Assembly (NCBI GenBank): GCA_033064195.1 | Contig: JARBJD010000127.1 | Span: 124,001 to 188,000 of the forward strand | DNA: 64,000 bases | From: Blattamonas nauphoetae | Lineage: Eukaryota > Preaxostyla > Oxymonadida | Direction of reading: 5' to 3' | Part shown: piece after piece, positions 1 to 12,050 of the stretch | Layout: each line of letters opens with the position of its first letter | Position numbering within the stretch: the stretch's first letter is position 1 | The notes under the pieces: generated by a model | Told to the model about the DNA's origin: nothing | What the model saw: the letters and a program-made list of their open reading frames with translations, nothing else | The model's database searches: none | Position numbers and translations under genes: made by a program

Positions 1-1935
1 CTGTCTCTGAGCTGAAGTATGGATACACGTACTCTGTTAAAGAGATGAAGCTAACTGGAGGTTCGTCATCTGTGCTGATTGAGAAGTCGACATGTGTCTT
101 CTCCACGCCGACAGAACCGACGCGTCTGGTTGAGTTCACGAAGGGACTATACGACGACGAGATGAAGAGGATTGGATTTGTGATGACAGGTCGAGTGTTG
201 GATGAAGAGGCGACATACAAAGTTGTGCTGAGTGCATCAGCCACAGAGAATCACACGATTGATATGACATACAACGAGTCGAATGGAAAGTGGGAAGGAT
301 CAGCAGTTCTCTATCCTTCGTCGGATGCTGAACTGGTGTATGGTACGACGTACACAGTGAGTTCGTTCAGGAAAGGAACAGATTTGACAGAACTGCTTCG
401 AGACACTCAGACCGCAATCACAATCGATGCCGAGCCAGCTCGTCTTGTTTCAACGTCGACAGTGGATGGTGAAAATGGAACGACGCTGACACTTTCGTCT
501 CGTGTGTTGTCAGCAGGCTCACAATACTTGGTAAAAGTTGTTGGAACGCCGACGGTGCCGTCAGGATCGAATGAGGAGGACTCGACAACGCTGAAAATAA
601 CGCCATCGTCAGCAACATCAAACACACTCCCAGTGTCGCTTTATCCTGTCTCTGAGCTGAAGTATGGATACACGTACTCTGTTAAAGAGATGAAGCTAAC
701 TGGAGGTTCGTCATCTGTGCTGATTGAGAAGTCGACATGTGTCTTCTCCACGCCGACAGAACCGACGCGTCTGGTTGAGTTCACGAAGGGACTATACGAC
801 GACGAGATGAAGAGGATTGGATTTGTGATGACAGGTCGAGTGTTGGATGAAGAGGCGACATACAAAGTTGTGCTGAGTGCATCAGCCACAGAGAATCACA
901 CGATTGATATGACATACAACGAGTCGAATGGAAAGTGGGAAGGATCAGCAGTTCTCTATCCTTCGTCGGATGCTGAACTGGTGTATGGTACGACGTACAC
1001 AGTGAGTTCGTTCAGGAAAGGAACAGATTTGACAGAACTGCTTCGAGACACTCAGACCGCAATCACAATCGATGCCGAGCCAGCTCGTCTTGTTTCAACG
1101 TCGACAGTGGATGGTGAAAATGGAACGACGCTGACACTGACGTCTCTTTCGTTGCCAACGGGATCAGAATACTCGATTGCGGTTGTTGGAACGCCGACGG
1201 TGCCGTCAGGATCGAATGAGGAGGACTCGACAACGCTGAAAATAACGCCATCGTCAGCAACATCAAACACACTCCCAGTGTCGCTTTATCCTGTCTCTGA
1301 GCTGAAGTATGGATACACGTACTCTGTTAAAGAGATGAAGCTAACTGGAGGTTCGTCATCTGTGCTGATTGAGAAGTCGACATGTGTCTTCTCCACGCCG
1401 ACAGAACCGACGCGTCTGGTTGAGTTCACGAAGGGACTATACGACGACGAGATGAAGAGGATTGGATTTGTGATGACAGGTCGAGTGTTGGATGAAGAGG
1501 CGACATACAAAGTTGTGCTGAGTGCATCAGCCACAGAGAATCACACGATTGATATGACATACAACGAGTCGAATGGAAAGTGGGAAGGATCAGCAGTTCT
1601 CTATCCTTCGTCGGATGCTGAACTGGTGTATGGTACGACGTACACAGTGAGTTCGTTCAGGAAAGGAACAGATTTGACAGAACTGCTTCGAGACACTCAG
1701 ACCGCAATCACAATCGATGCCGAGCCAGCTCGTCTTGTTTCAACGTCGACAGTGGATGGTGAAAATGGAACGACGCTGACACTTTCGTCTCGTGTGTTGT
1801 CAGCAGGCTCACAATACTTGGTAAAAGTTGTTGGAACGCCGACGCTGTCATCAGGATCGAATTCGGAGCACACAACAACACTGACTGTGACAGCGACGAC
1901 AGAAATAGAAACCAAACACACAGTTTCATTCTATC
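1..1935 (+). repeat. Three tandem 645-bp coding repeats (215 aa each)
   Basis: The same phrase (CTGTCTCTGAGCTGAAG) starts at 1, 646 and 1291, giving an exact 645-bp period. A diverged fourth start lies at 1936. Each unit is two related ~107-aa sub-modules. The copies read as identical except for a ~50-bp block at 1137-1190 in copy 2 and the 3' end of copy 3 from about 1843. The array begins outside the window. Confidence 0.95.
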
Positions 1936-2262
1936 CGTTCCCTGGTGATCTTCTGTATGGGTACACGTACTCTGTTAAAGAGATGAAGAGAGCGAATGAT
2001 TCGTCGCCGGTGCTGATTGAGAAGTCGACCAATGCCTTCTCCACACCAACAGAACCTGAAAGGCTCGTGAGTGTTTCACGTACGTCTTTCGTCTCTGATT
2101 CTCTTCAATCGACGTTGTCACTCTCTTTTGCTTCAAGAACCCTTCTTCCCAACACTCAATTCACCATCACTTTCCAATCCACCGCTGTCCCTTCAATCCC
2201 CAGTCACACGAAAACTCTCACCGTCACGACTGAGAACGATGGCACAATCGCGTCCTTTGATC

Positions 2263-2807
2263 GGGACTGACTATAGTTCATCAGCAGTTTCAACTATAGT
2301 TCATCACCATCCCATACTCTGATGCAAATAAGATGAATCTTCTCCTTATCGTTTACTATGCAAAAAAGGCACCAAAAGAAGAGCTCTCATTTGGTTTTGA
2401 TGTCAACCTCGATGAGTGGTGACGTTCGATCAGCTGTGATGTCCTTGGGGTTGATGTTTGATGACCGAAGTGTGATGAATGAGCTGCTGTTGGTGGAGTT
2501 CGTTTGTCGCTCGTCGTCGATGAGTGAGTCAATGTTAAATGCTGACTGACTGAGTTTCCATTCCAAAGCAATCGACTCAGATAAGACTGAGAAGTCGATC
2601 GAAGGATCGAGTCTCGTTATCTTCTCGTCTTCATCACATCCATCGATTGTCTGTGATTGGAGATCGCTCGAAGATCCTTTTCAACGATTCGAACATCACA
2701 CGAAATGGTTGAAGTCGATCTTTGAATGTCGACCGGTTCTCTCGTCGCAATGATATGGGTCTCTGATGAACTATAGTTGGAAATGCTGATGAACTATAGA
2801 CAGTCCC
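2263..2807. mobile_element. 545-bp non-autonomous DNA transposon with 9-bp target duplication
   Basis: The element is flanked by direct copies of CCTTTGATC (2254-2262 and 2808-2816). Its ends are inverted repeats of about 50 bp. The left starts GGGACTGACTATAGTTCATC and the right, reverse-complemented, starts GGGACTGTCTATAGTTCATC. Each arm holds two copies of CTATAGTTCATCA. No convincing gene lies inside. A 9-bp duplication with long terminal repeats fits Mutator-like elements; Merlin (8-9 bp) is the alternative. The ends resemble those of the 2.9-kb element at 47129-50030, so they belong to one family. The element interrupts a surface-protein gene. Confidence 0.9.
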
Positions 2808-5638
2808 CCTTTGATCATTGTCTGTATCCAATCGAAGAAGGACCAAAACGAGGAAAACAGCTCGAGTTTGGTCTGACATACACTGTTGTCTCGTTCAAGC
2901 GTGGAACCACATCACTTCTCTTCGACACCGAATCTCACTCGTTTACTGTCCCCGCCGAACCGCCCCGAATCGAACGGTTGGTCGCAATGACCCTCTCCAA
3001 GAATCGGCAGCAAGTTATTCTCTCCTTGTCTGGCCGTGCTCTGAGAGATGGACTTGGTTCTGTCTGGCTCACCGATAGCTTGTCGTTCTGGGAATCTGCA
3101 TCTTCTTTGAATGTAACAGAATCCACTTCGTGCGAAGCGGTGTTTACAGTCGGAACTGGCATCAGTTCGTCATTCGTCGCGTATGGAGGATCGTACACTG
3201 TCTGCATCAAGACAGGTGACACAAGCAGCATTCTCATGCACCCTTCAATCACTTTCACTGTCCCCTTCCCTCCACACATCGACACAGCCACGCCAGCATT
3301 CGTGAACTCTCCCAAAACCGTAGCCATGGTGTCGTTCACTGGCAAAGATTTGGAAATCGGGAAGACATACAAAGCGACACTCAACACATCTCAGTCTTTC
3401 ACAATCACAATGAAAACCAAGACACTCGCTCAATCGCAAGAACTGATGCTCGGCGCGGGTAACATCCTGCAATACAATCAACAGTACGAGATCCTTACAA
3501 TCGCACCAATCAGCAGCGAAGACGGCAACATTCTATTCGACACACCTCTCACTTTCACGATCGACCCACTCCCTCAGAATGTGAGGTTGTACGTGGATAC
3601 AGCGACGGGAAGTGACACAGCCTTCTGCGGAGATGAGAAAAAGCCCTGCAAAACCGTCGACAAAGTGTGGCAAATCGTTGAGACCTTCCATTTTGAACAT
3701 CCAAGCATCTTCCTCCTCGAATCTTCAACTCTCACCACACAAATGAATGTGACAAGCTCGATGCGAGTGTTAATCACGAACGGGTGGGACATCGAACCGA
3801 ACCTCGTCGTTCCATCGTCGACCGCTGTCTCGGGAGACTCTGGACTGATCCTTGTGACGGCGAACGGATTCATCGAGCTTCGGAATGTCGATGTTGTCGT
3901 CGAGGTCGTCTCTCCAACATTCGTCTTTTTGGAGGGAGACAACGCGGGGATGGATTTGAAGGACGGCGACTTCAAGATGAAGGGTCAGCCAGCTTCAGCA
4001 ACACAGAACTCAGACGAACTGTGTGATTGGAAGACAGGTCTCATCCGCCTGACGTCATGCGAGGTGAACATCTCGTCGACGAAGTTCTATGGTCTGCGCC
4101 ACGGAGCCATCGACATGAACGGAGGCACTCTGAACATCCACTCGTCGTCATTCGAGTCGAACATCCCGCCAACCTCGTCGTTCCCTCCAGCACGCCACAA
4201 CATCCACTGCTCCAACGATGGGCAGATTGACATCCGCAGTCCGAAGGGAGACGGGTCGTCGGAGAAACAACCGCACTTGTGGATGTCTGTGGAGGAGTGC
4301 AATGTCACTGTCGACAACACACTGCATCACTCTCCACTCTTCATCCCGACATTGTCACCTGATTCGAAGAGTGAACTGTCAAAGAAAACAAACAGCTTCA
4401 GCATGACCATCGTCGGAACCACCCTGATCCCCTGTGGCCTCTCCTTGGAAGTGTATTAGCAGTCGAAGGAAGGGACGGAAGGACAGACCAAACAAATCTC
4501 TCTCGTTTCAGGCACACAATCGTTCACAGACACAACAATCGTTCTTTCTGTACCTCGATCCACACTCTCCAACTTCAGCGATTCACAGCAATGGCGAGGG
4601 CGACTGGTGTACGGCGATGATCTCCGCACGAACACGTCCTTCACTGTCCGCCTGTCGTCACAAGAGCGAATAGCCCAGTCTGTTGTGGACAACATGAAAT
4701 GGTGGATTCCTCTCGTCGTTGTGTTCGTCTGTGCGTTCCTCCTTCTCATCATCCTTGTCTGCGTTCTGCGGAGACGAAAGAGGCAGCAAAAAGCACACAA
4801 AGAAAGCGATCAGGAGCTGGACATCCAGCCTGTCCAAGACGAGAAGATGGACGACGTCCTCGAACAGCCGGTGAACCTTGTCAACAGCGCCATGGCCTTC
4901 TCCACCACTCACCAATCGAAAGAAGACTCCATCATCGCTCCCACCCGCCAAGTCTCTTCAACGCCGCAGTCGAACTTTGTGGAAGTGATCGCGTGTGGAG
5001 AGCAGTGCATGGCGTCGACTGCTCTTGAGACAGACACGCTGTACAACGTCCTCCATCGCAAGCACGCCACTCAGAAGGTCATGAAGCCTGACGTTCGGAC
5101 GCAGATCGCTCGCGGACTCATCAACATCGCTCAGCTCCGACCTGTCGTGCCGGCTATGTCTCACCTCTCGCCTCACTGGATCCTGTTTGATGCCCAGAAT
5201 CAAATCTGCTTCAAGATTCGAAACGCAACCGATCCATCTGCGACAGAGCAAGACCCTCAGCAGGACGCAGCGAAGACTTCGCAGGAAGATCAGCGATGGG
5301 CAGCACCTGAAGCAATCAAACAGAACTCAGCCTCCACAACCAACGCCGACCACGGGGCAGTTTTTAGTCTTGGCCTGATCTTGTGGGAAATCGAGACTGG
5401 TCTTGTGCCATTCGGAGAGGTGGATGCATCGACAGCCCAGCGTCGTCTTCGCACGGGAGAGCGACCGAAGATGGACACTGTGAGCGAGGAAATGCAAGAG
5501 ATCATCGACGCCTGTCTTGCTCAGAAGCCTTCAGACAGGCCCTCTCTCAAAACGGTGTTGTCTCTCCTCGAACAGCTTGACACTCCACCACCGCCGTCTG
5601 ACGGGGATCAGTTGAAGCTCGCTTCCAAAGTTGAATGA

Positions 5639-6495
5639 ACGGTCACTTCACGTGGGCCTTTGCGTCATGAAGAGAATTTGATCACGTCACCACACACACA
5701 CAACAACAACAACAACAACATTAATTTGGAATTCATGTCACTTTACAATCACAACACCCCCTCCTCGTTCATTTGGAATTCACATTGATTTTCAGTCATA
5801 CCACCATCTCCACGTCTCTTCACTCCCTCACAACCCACACCCAAATATTTCCTACTCCCCAATGAGATTCTTCACTCCATCTGATCTTTCTTTGCTTCAC
5901 AATGCCCGACACTGCTGAATGCTACCGGGAATCTCAGCAGAAACGGCAATTTCATTTCCGAAGCACATCGACCACGTCACGTGATGTGCATCGAACTCCA
6001 CGTCACAAAGAACACACTATTGCCCGCACGAACGCCACCCACGTCTCGTCATGTCACTCAGCAAAGACGACACCACTCACTCTGGCACGTCCCTCGTCTT
6101 TCTTGGTTGGTCTTCTCAGGAAATACAGACCAGGTCTTGATTTCAGACATTTTTCGGAACACTCGACTTCTTTTCTTCTTCACGTCACCAACTTTCTGTT
6201 GAACCACGATCTTCATCCTGACTGCAGGCTCTGGATGGTTCCGATGATTCTGTTGGAAATTCAATCTTCTTTCTCTTTTCTTTTTCGATCATTCTTTGGA
6301 CGTCACTTCGCGTATCATCATTACTTGGTTTCGTTACCTGTTTTCTCGTTCTACAAGAAATCGAGTTTCAGTTGCTCACCACAATCGATTTGTTTCTCTG
6401 TTCTTATCAGACAGATCCAGCTCGCATACACCGACTATTCAACTTAAATTCTTTAACAAACCCATCACAATTTGATTCCGCTAAAGCTCAACCTT
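5639..6495. other. Intergenic, no supported gene
   Basis: Contains a CA/CAA microsatellite at about 5690-5720 and T/C-rich sequence. The 181-codon open stretch at 5902-6447 has no recognisable motif and a biased Ser/His/Arg composition, so I do not accept it as coding. Confidence 0.6.
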
Positions 6496-7047
6496 ATGAG
6501 ATCCAAATCTATACCCTCACAGGACTTATCTGAACCTTCTCTTAGCAGTATGTTCATCTTCATGTTTATTGTGGATCTAGGTTTCTTCAGTTGGGACGAA
6601 GACGTTCAACAATCGCCACAAGAGAGAACATCGATTTATAGTTCAATGGTGCAAATGATCGCGAATGGTCAAACTTTGGATAATATATTCACGAATAAAG
6701 CAGTTTTCTTGCTTGATAATCTCTGGTATTCTTTCGACGAAGATTCAATCGAACAATTTCTCCTAAGCCTTGACCCATTGTCCCTAGAGAAATCCATGAA
6801 TATCTTCGTGACTTCAATCATCATCCTCCTTGCGACTGCCAATCAGCAACTCACAAAAGCAACAATGGGGATGCTGGCTGATCTGTTCATGTTGTGCTCA
6901 ACAAAAGTCCAGCTTGCCCTCGTCAAAGACTTTTCAATGACAATTCTGGGGAATGGGGAAGACTTCTCGAAAGGCGTTCGAATTCCTCAAGGAATCTCCC
7001 TGGAACAAATAATCATCAACATGAATACAGTAGTTGGACAATTTTGA
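6496..7047 (+). pseudogene. Truncated member of the ~350-aa solenoid-like family
   Basis: ATG at 6496. Exon 1 is 6496-6547, a 33-nt GT-AG intron spans 6548-6580, and exon 2 runs to TGA at 7047. Splicing gives SLSSFFSWDEDV near the N-terminus, matching the PFLRW/PFLNF motif of the full-length relatives at 39.7-45.0 kb. FVTSIIILLATANQQLTKAT (residues about 95-115) aligns with FVKSILTLLSSPHTTIVAAA of the 39718-40788 protein. The reading stops at about 172 residues, roughly half the family length. Weak family-like similarity (VLPSTNYF) may continue at 7100-7200 in another frame. I call it a truncated copy. An unrecognised further intron is possible. Confidence 0.55.
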
Positions 7048-7596
7048 TAATTTGGAAACTTTGTTGATCCCATGCGCGTTCTGAAGCCGATTGATGTCCA
7101 TTCTCAACAGCAACTTCCTTCCACAAAGTCGAGTCCTCCCATCCACCAACTACTTCCCATCTCGTCATCAGCACGCTCTATCCAAAAAACATCTGATTGA
7201 GGGACCAATTCGGTAGGTCTGACAGTCCAACACATATTCCGGCGTGGGATCAACAGCTGATGGTCTGTCGTTCTCACAGAGAACTCTCAACATCGCGACG
7301 AATGGAAGGATCGTACTGTGACATGACATGATTTGGAGCTGGAGAAAAGGTTCGCATTTTGTTTGTCTTTTTTCCGGCATTTTCCAATTTCCCAAAATTG
7401 TCCAACAATTGTAGAAGCAATGAGGAATCCGACCGTCACCACCTCTCCAAGCATATTTGTTTTGTCTTTTCATGTTTTTTTCCATTGTGTAATCTCGCCA
7501 ACACATAAGTATAAACAGAGAAGAGGATAAACCGGAGATCGACACATCCACAGTCAAACAAACGACGGGTTGATCTACTCAAACTCCAAGAGCTTG
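7048..7596. other. Intergenic with possible decayed 3' half of the upstream gene
   Basis: About 7100-7200 encodes out-of-frame peptides that weakly resemble the middle of the ~350-aa family. The rest, including T-rich sequence at 7370-7490, shows no gene. Confidence 0.4.
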
Positions 7597-10500
7597 ATGT
7601 TACTCACGCTTATCTTCATTTTTTGGAGCATCTACCCTTCTCCTTCAAATCTCTCTCTACCTCATCCCACTGAATCTCCTCTAGAACGCTCAATTTCTGA
7701 ACCCACACTTTATGCGGCTATTGTCGAGCTAATAGACAAGTCAACCGCCCAAATTATCCTCTTCGGAGAGAATCTCAACAATGCTGACTCCATACTCACA
7801 GCAGTCACTGATGAAGGAGAAAAACGAGATCTTCATCTTACATTCAACGGAATCGAGACGACTCAAAAGATAAGTTCACCATTTCCGATCGGAGGCAGTC
7901 ATCTCCTCAAACCTGGCGACAGATTGACGTTGACACGAATGAAAACAAACGATGCTTCACAAACTCCGACTTCTTTCGTCCATCATGGCCATCCTGTTGT
8001 GGTGCGATTAATGGTTCCATTGTTGACAACTTCCCCTGTTGTTTCCTTTATGGACACTTCTCTTGCAGATGCAGGATTTTCCCTTGTGATCAACCTCTAT
8101 GGAGTGAATCTGGACCAGATCGTCTCGATCACACTTCCTCTGGCTCCATACTCATCCACTTTCAGAAGTATTGACATCAGTGAGAGCATCTCTCCTTACG
8201 TGGTCAGCTCACTCCCGATTCGTCAGGACGATTCTTCCTCTCCAAGTGTCTCTTTTGGGGAGACACTCTCAACCATCCAAATTCACACGAGAACTGGCGA
8301 AACTCTCGTCTACAATCAAGAACTCATTGCTTCTCAAGCAGACCGCTCGATGACCATGCAAATTTCTTCAATTCAGATCATTCTTCGGTCAATATCGACC
8401 GTCAGCATCATCCTCTCTGGATCTGATCTCGTTCCTGGTCGATATGCCTTGATGTGGGGACTAAGGAGCACTGCCGAATCAATCGAAGCAGAGATTAACT
8501 TCCCGTTCCTATATGGTCGCTCTCTTATCAGCTCCCTTGTCACGCTCGACACTCCCACGACGCCATCCCAAGGTGACATTATCCAAATTTCAAAGATATC
8601 TCCGCTTGATCCAAATGGTGTTAAACTTGTCATTATCAACACATTTGAATCAGAACACTTTATCGACATCACGGTCCCGGATGTTGGGTTGATCACGAAC
8701 GTCTTCTCAATTTCTTCAGAGTTCTTAACTGACCCTCTCACCTCCGAATTGTCTGCAGTTCTTATACTCACCGGACAAGCTCTATTCCCCGCAGACTATT
8801 CTGCGTCGTTTTACGACAGCAGTGGGAGAATATTCACCTTCTCGTTTGATTCAGAAGAGAATTCAATCAACACTCTCAAAACAGCCGTTCTCCCTGTCTC
8901 CATCGAACCCTCCACAACCACACTCACTGACAACACGACGTACAATGGCTTCACGTTCTTCATCAATGGGGAAAGGAGGGACACTAGGATCTCTTCTTTC
9001 TATTTTGGGCGCTTTTCCGAAAATCGAAAAATCACTTATGCACGCGAGATAGATGAAGACGAAACCTTATTTCCGGTTCTGTCCTCTTCGCTCTCCAACA
9101 GCAATGGCCTGAAATTCTCAACGAAACAACATTTGTGCGAGGGGATGGCATGGAAGGGCTGGACTGTGGATTTGGAGAGGCTGCAGCGTGTAGCAATCTG
9201 ATCCAAGCCATCCACAACCAGAACAGGCGAAGAGAGCACTTCGAAGGAATCAAGAATCTGACAATCCGAATCGAAAGGGATTGTGTCGTTAAGACGTGGT
9301 GGAAGGATCCAACTGTTTCTTCCTCACTCGCCATCTTCGGCCAGCCCAGCAACTCCTTCCTTCCCATCGTTCGCATCGACTCATCGCATCTCTATGTTTC
9401 GTCTGAGACCGAACCCGGGTTTCTGTACTTGTCAGCAGTGGAGCTCAGGTTCGACACAGACTTCGTTTACTCAGTCGGGTTCTTTGTGATGAACGGAAAC
9501 GATATGACGCTGGATGGATGTGATGTGTCCGAAGCACAGCCTTCCTGCGGCACGTTCTTGCATGGAATGAATGGAGCAGTCCATCTCGTCCATTGTCGCT
9601 TCCTGGCAGTGTTTCGAGAGGGGCTGCTGTTGCGTCTGAACAGTCTGGGCTGCTATGTGACTCTAACCGACACCACTTTCACAAAATGTGGGTCTGAAGC
9701 AACCGAATCACTGTTCTCCATCAACCACGGCCAACTCAACCTGACTCGCATGACAATGTCAAGCTGCTCCGCGCTGGAAGCTCCTCTCTCCTTCAAAGGC
9801 AACACCTTCTTTGTTGTCTGCACTGCCTGCGAATGGAACGAGTGTGTGGGCACGTCTCTGTCTGGTTCGATCGCTTTTACGTGTCAGATTAACGGAGTGC
9901 TCAAACTCGAGTCGTGTGTGTGGCGGAATTGTCGAGTGACCAGTGCTGTCCACTCGCCAACACTCTTCTTCACGTTCCCTTTTTATAATTCTTACCGTAT
10001 TGAAATCACCAATCCTACCTTCCTCGACACTGAACCTCAAACCAAGCCGTATCTGATGCTGTTCGACGAAGGGGGCTACAATGCCTGGTACATCAAACTC
10101 CGGTTCGACTATTGGACAGACAAGACACGATTCCTCTACACGAAGGATCTGATGGACTTCACCCCAATCGCAGATGTCCCCGTCTTCAAACCTCCGCTCA
10201 GCGTCATCTCCGGACCCAGTGAAAGTGACTTCATGTGGGGAGTGGACTCACCGTCGTGTGGAGCGGACACAAAGCCGTGTGGAACGCTGGGTGCTGCACT
10301 GGACCGTGTGAGCTCGCATACTCTTATGAACGCAACTGTGGGAGTGTTGAATGGAGGGAGGGCAGAGGTGGGAACAGCGGTTTCGGAAGTGAGAGTGGTT
10401 GGAGCGAGTCTGAGTACGAGGATGTTGCTTGTGGACGATGGAAAGGGTGTTGATGGAAACACCCACCTAACAACACGGAATGCAGAGTTCGAGTCACTTG

Positions 10501-12050
10501 TGTTTGAATACTCGATGAGCCACACGGAAGTGCTGATGAAGCACGAGGAAGGCACACTGACACTCTTCCAAGTCCGCTTCTCTTCGACATCTCTCACGTC
10601 GAACAGTCTGGTCCGATCCGAACAGGGCCGTGTCTCTCTCCAACTCGTCTCGATCGATCCTGTCACGTTTCTGTCTTCTCCAATTTCGATCTCGGTGAAG
10701 AGCGTTCTCTCTTTATGTGATGTTGAGGCCCACGATCTAATGTTGGCTTCACCTTTCATTTTGGTGCGTGGAATCAATTCACAACATTGTAGCGTGGGTC
10801 TGAATTGTGTTTCTCTTTCTTCGATCTCGTTCGCCGAATCCAACGAACTCATCCTGGACGTTCGGCAAGCCACAGTTGACATATCTGACTGCCAGTTCGT
10901 TGGTGTTCAGAATAAGACACCATCGCGACCCTCTCGCTTCCCTTCTTTCCCATCACTCACTCCCCGCCAACTCCCATACTCTCATGCCAACATACTCGGA
11001 AACGACGACGTGTGTTCGTGGCTGACGGGATGCATCGTTCTGGACGACTGTGTCTCAACCATTTCGTCCTCTTTCTTTTGCTTGCTTCCACTCGGCGCCA
11101 TCCACGTTTCGGGAGGCACAGCCACCCTCTCCTCGTCCTCGTTCGAACATAACGGGCAAGTGTCTGGGTTTGGGGGAAGCAAGAACATCGCAGTGTCGAA
11201 TGGAGCTGAACTGATGTTTGGGTCGATGTCGTATGAAATGAAAACCGGAGGGCAGTGGATTTCCAAGGATGTGCAATCATCTCTCCTCAGAATCAATCCA
11301 AACGGGACGAGCACACCCGTCACATCACCGACTCTCTTCCAGCCACTCGTCGAGTCAGCTGTGATCGACGGGTCGGTTCTCACCGTCACCGGGTCGTATC
11401 TGTTTCCCTGTTCGCTCTCCGTCAATCTCGTCCCGACCGACCCATCTTCCGACTCGACTCGGCCGATCGAGTGTTCCATCGTTTCGAACACAGATGGCAT
11501 GAAACTCATCTGCTCGTTCGACGAGACACTTCTCTCGCTCTCGAAGCTGGAGTGGAGAGTGAGTGTGTCTGCTGGAGGAGTGGATGCCTCCCTCTCACCC
11601 ATCGTTCGGCCAGCCATTCCTGATCATACCTCCCGTCAAAACGCAGCTACGGCGCTCGTCTCAACCTCGTTGGCGTTGTTCATCGTGTTTGGTGTGGCTG
11701 CGGTTGTGCTCATGATTGTCTGCATCGTCCTCTTTGTCCAACTCAAATCCGTCAAACGAATTTTCGTCTCGAAACTGCAACAAGCAGCCCAAAACACCAT
11801 TCGAGTCCAAAAGTATCCTGCAAAGTCAAAAAACTGGCCACGCCATCGACGCCGCAAACACAGACGCCACACTTCGTCCCGTCCATCCAACACTCGACAT
11901 GCACGCTCTGATCGTCGTTGGAGAAAATATCAAAATGAAGATCCAATCAAGAAGGAGGAAGCTCTCGCTCAAATCGAGGAAGTGAATCAGCGATGGAAAA
12001 CACAGGCCAAAGCGACGAGCTCACGCGCGCAGGCGAGTGAAGATGCATGA
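7597..12050 (+). CDS. Secreted beta-helix type I membrane protein, with a frame change
   Basis: The first in-frame ATG is at 7597 and begins a signal peptide (MLLTLIFIFWSIYPSPS). Ig-like repeats follow to about 9050. The frame then shifts: from about 9057 the coding frame is another one (VRGDGMEGLDCGFGEAAACS), leading into right-handed beta-helix-like repeats to about 11300. A second Cys motif (GVDSPSCGADTKPCGTL) is near 10240. A transmembrane helix (LALFIVFGVAAVVLMIVC, near 11690) and a short basic tail end the protein at TGA 12048-12050. Unlike its three relatives here it has no kinase-like domain. I found no GT-AG pair of the right length at the shift, so it is probably a frameshift. At 11780-11930 a neighbouring frame (HAIDAANTDATLRP) looks more protein-like than the Arg/His-rich main frame, suggesting two compensating indels. 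Confidence 0.65.

Larger units (their letters stand above)
1..5638 (+). pseudogene. Surface beta-helix/Ig-repeat pseudokinase gene, 5'-truncated by the window and broken
   Basis: The frame enters open at base 3 and its last stop is the TGA at 5636-5638. In order it encodes tandem 215-aa extracellular modules (1-1935), more Ig-like repeats ending in F-x-P-x-EP, and a Cys motif (FCGDEKKPCKTV, near 3630) that begins a beta-helix stretch. A transmembrane helix (WWIPLVVVFVCAFLLL, near 4700) and an RRRKR stop-transfer follow. The cytoplasmic kinase-like end reads HWILFD...ICFKI, RWAAPE and LGLILWEIE. It has no HRD Asp, no DFG and no visible VAIK Lys, so I call it a pseudokinase. Two lesions are visible: a 545-bp transposon at 2263-2807, and an in-frame TAG at 4457-4459 where the paralogues near 31.4 and 52.0 kb have Glu (LEVFE, LEVSE). 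Leaving out the element and one target duplication restores the frame (SFD-HCLYPIE). Role unknown; the architecture suggests a surface receptor or adhesin. Confidence 0.8.

Noticed and set aside
2263-2807. The inserted element acting as a spliced intron (introner)
   Set aside because: No GT near the left junction and AG that would restore the frame; the flanks are a transposition target duplication.
4457-4459. TAG read as glutamine, as in the oxymonad Streblomastix
   Set aside because: Intact genes here end with TAG and TAA at natural positions (23571, 38771, 53213), so the standard code is simpler.
5902-6447. 181-codon open frame
   Set aside because: No motif, biased composition, and it lies in T/C-rich intergenic sequence.
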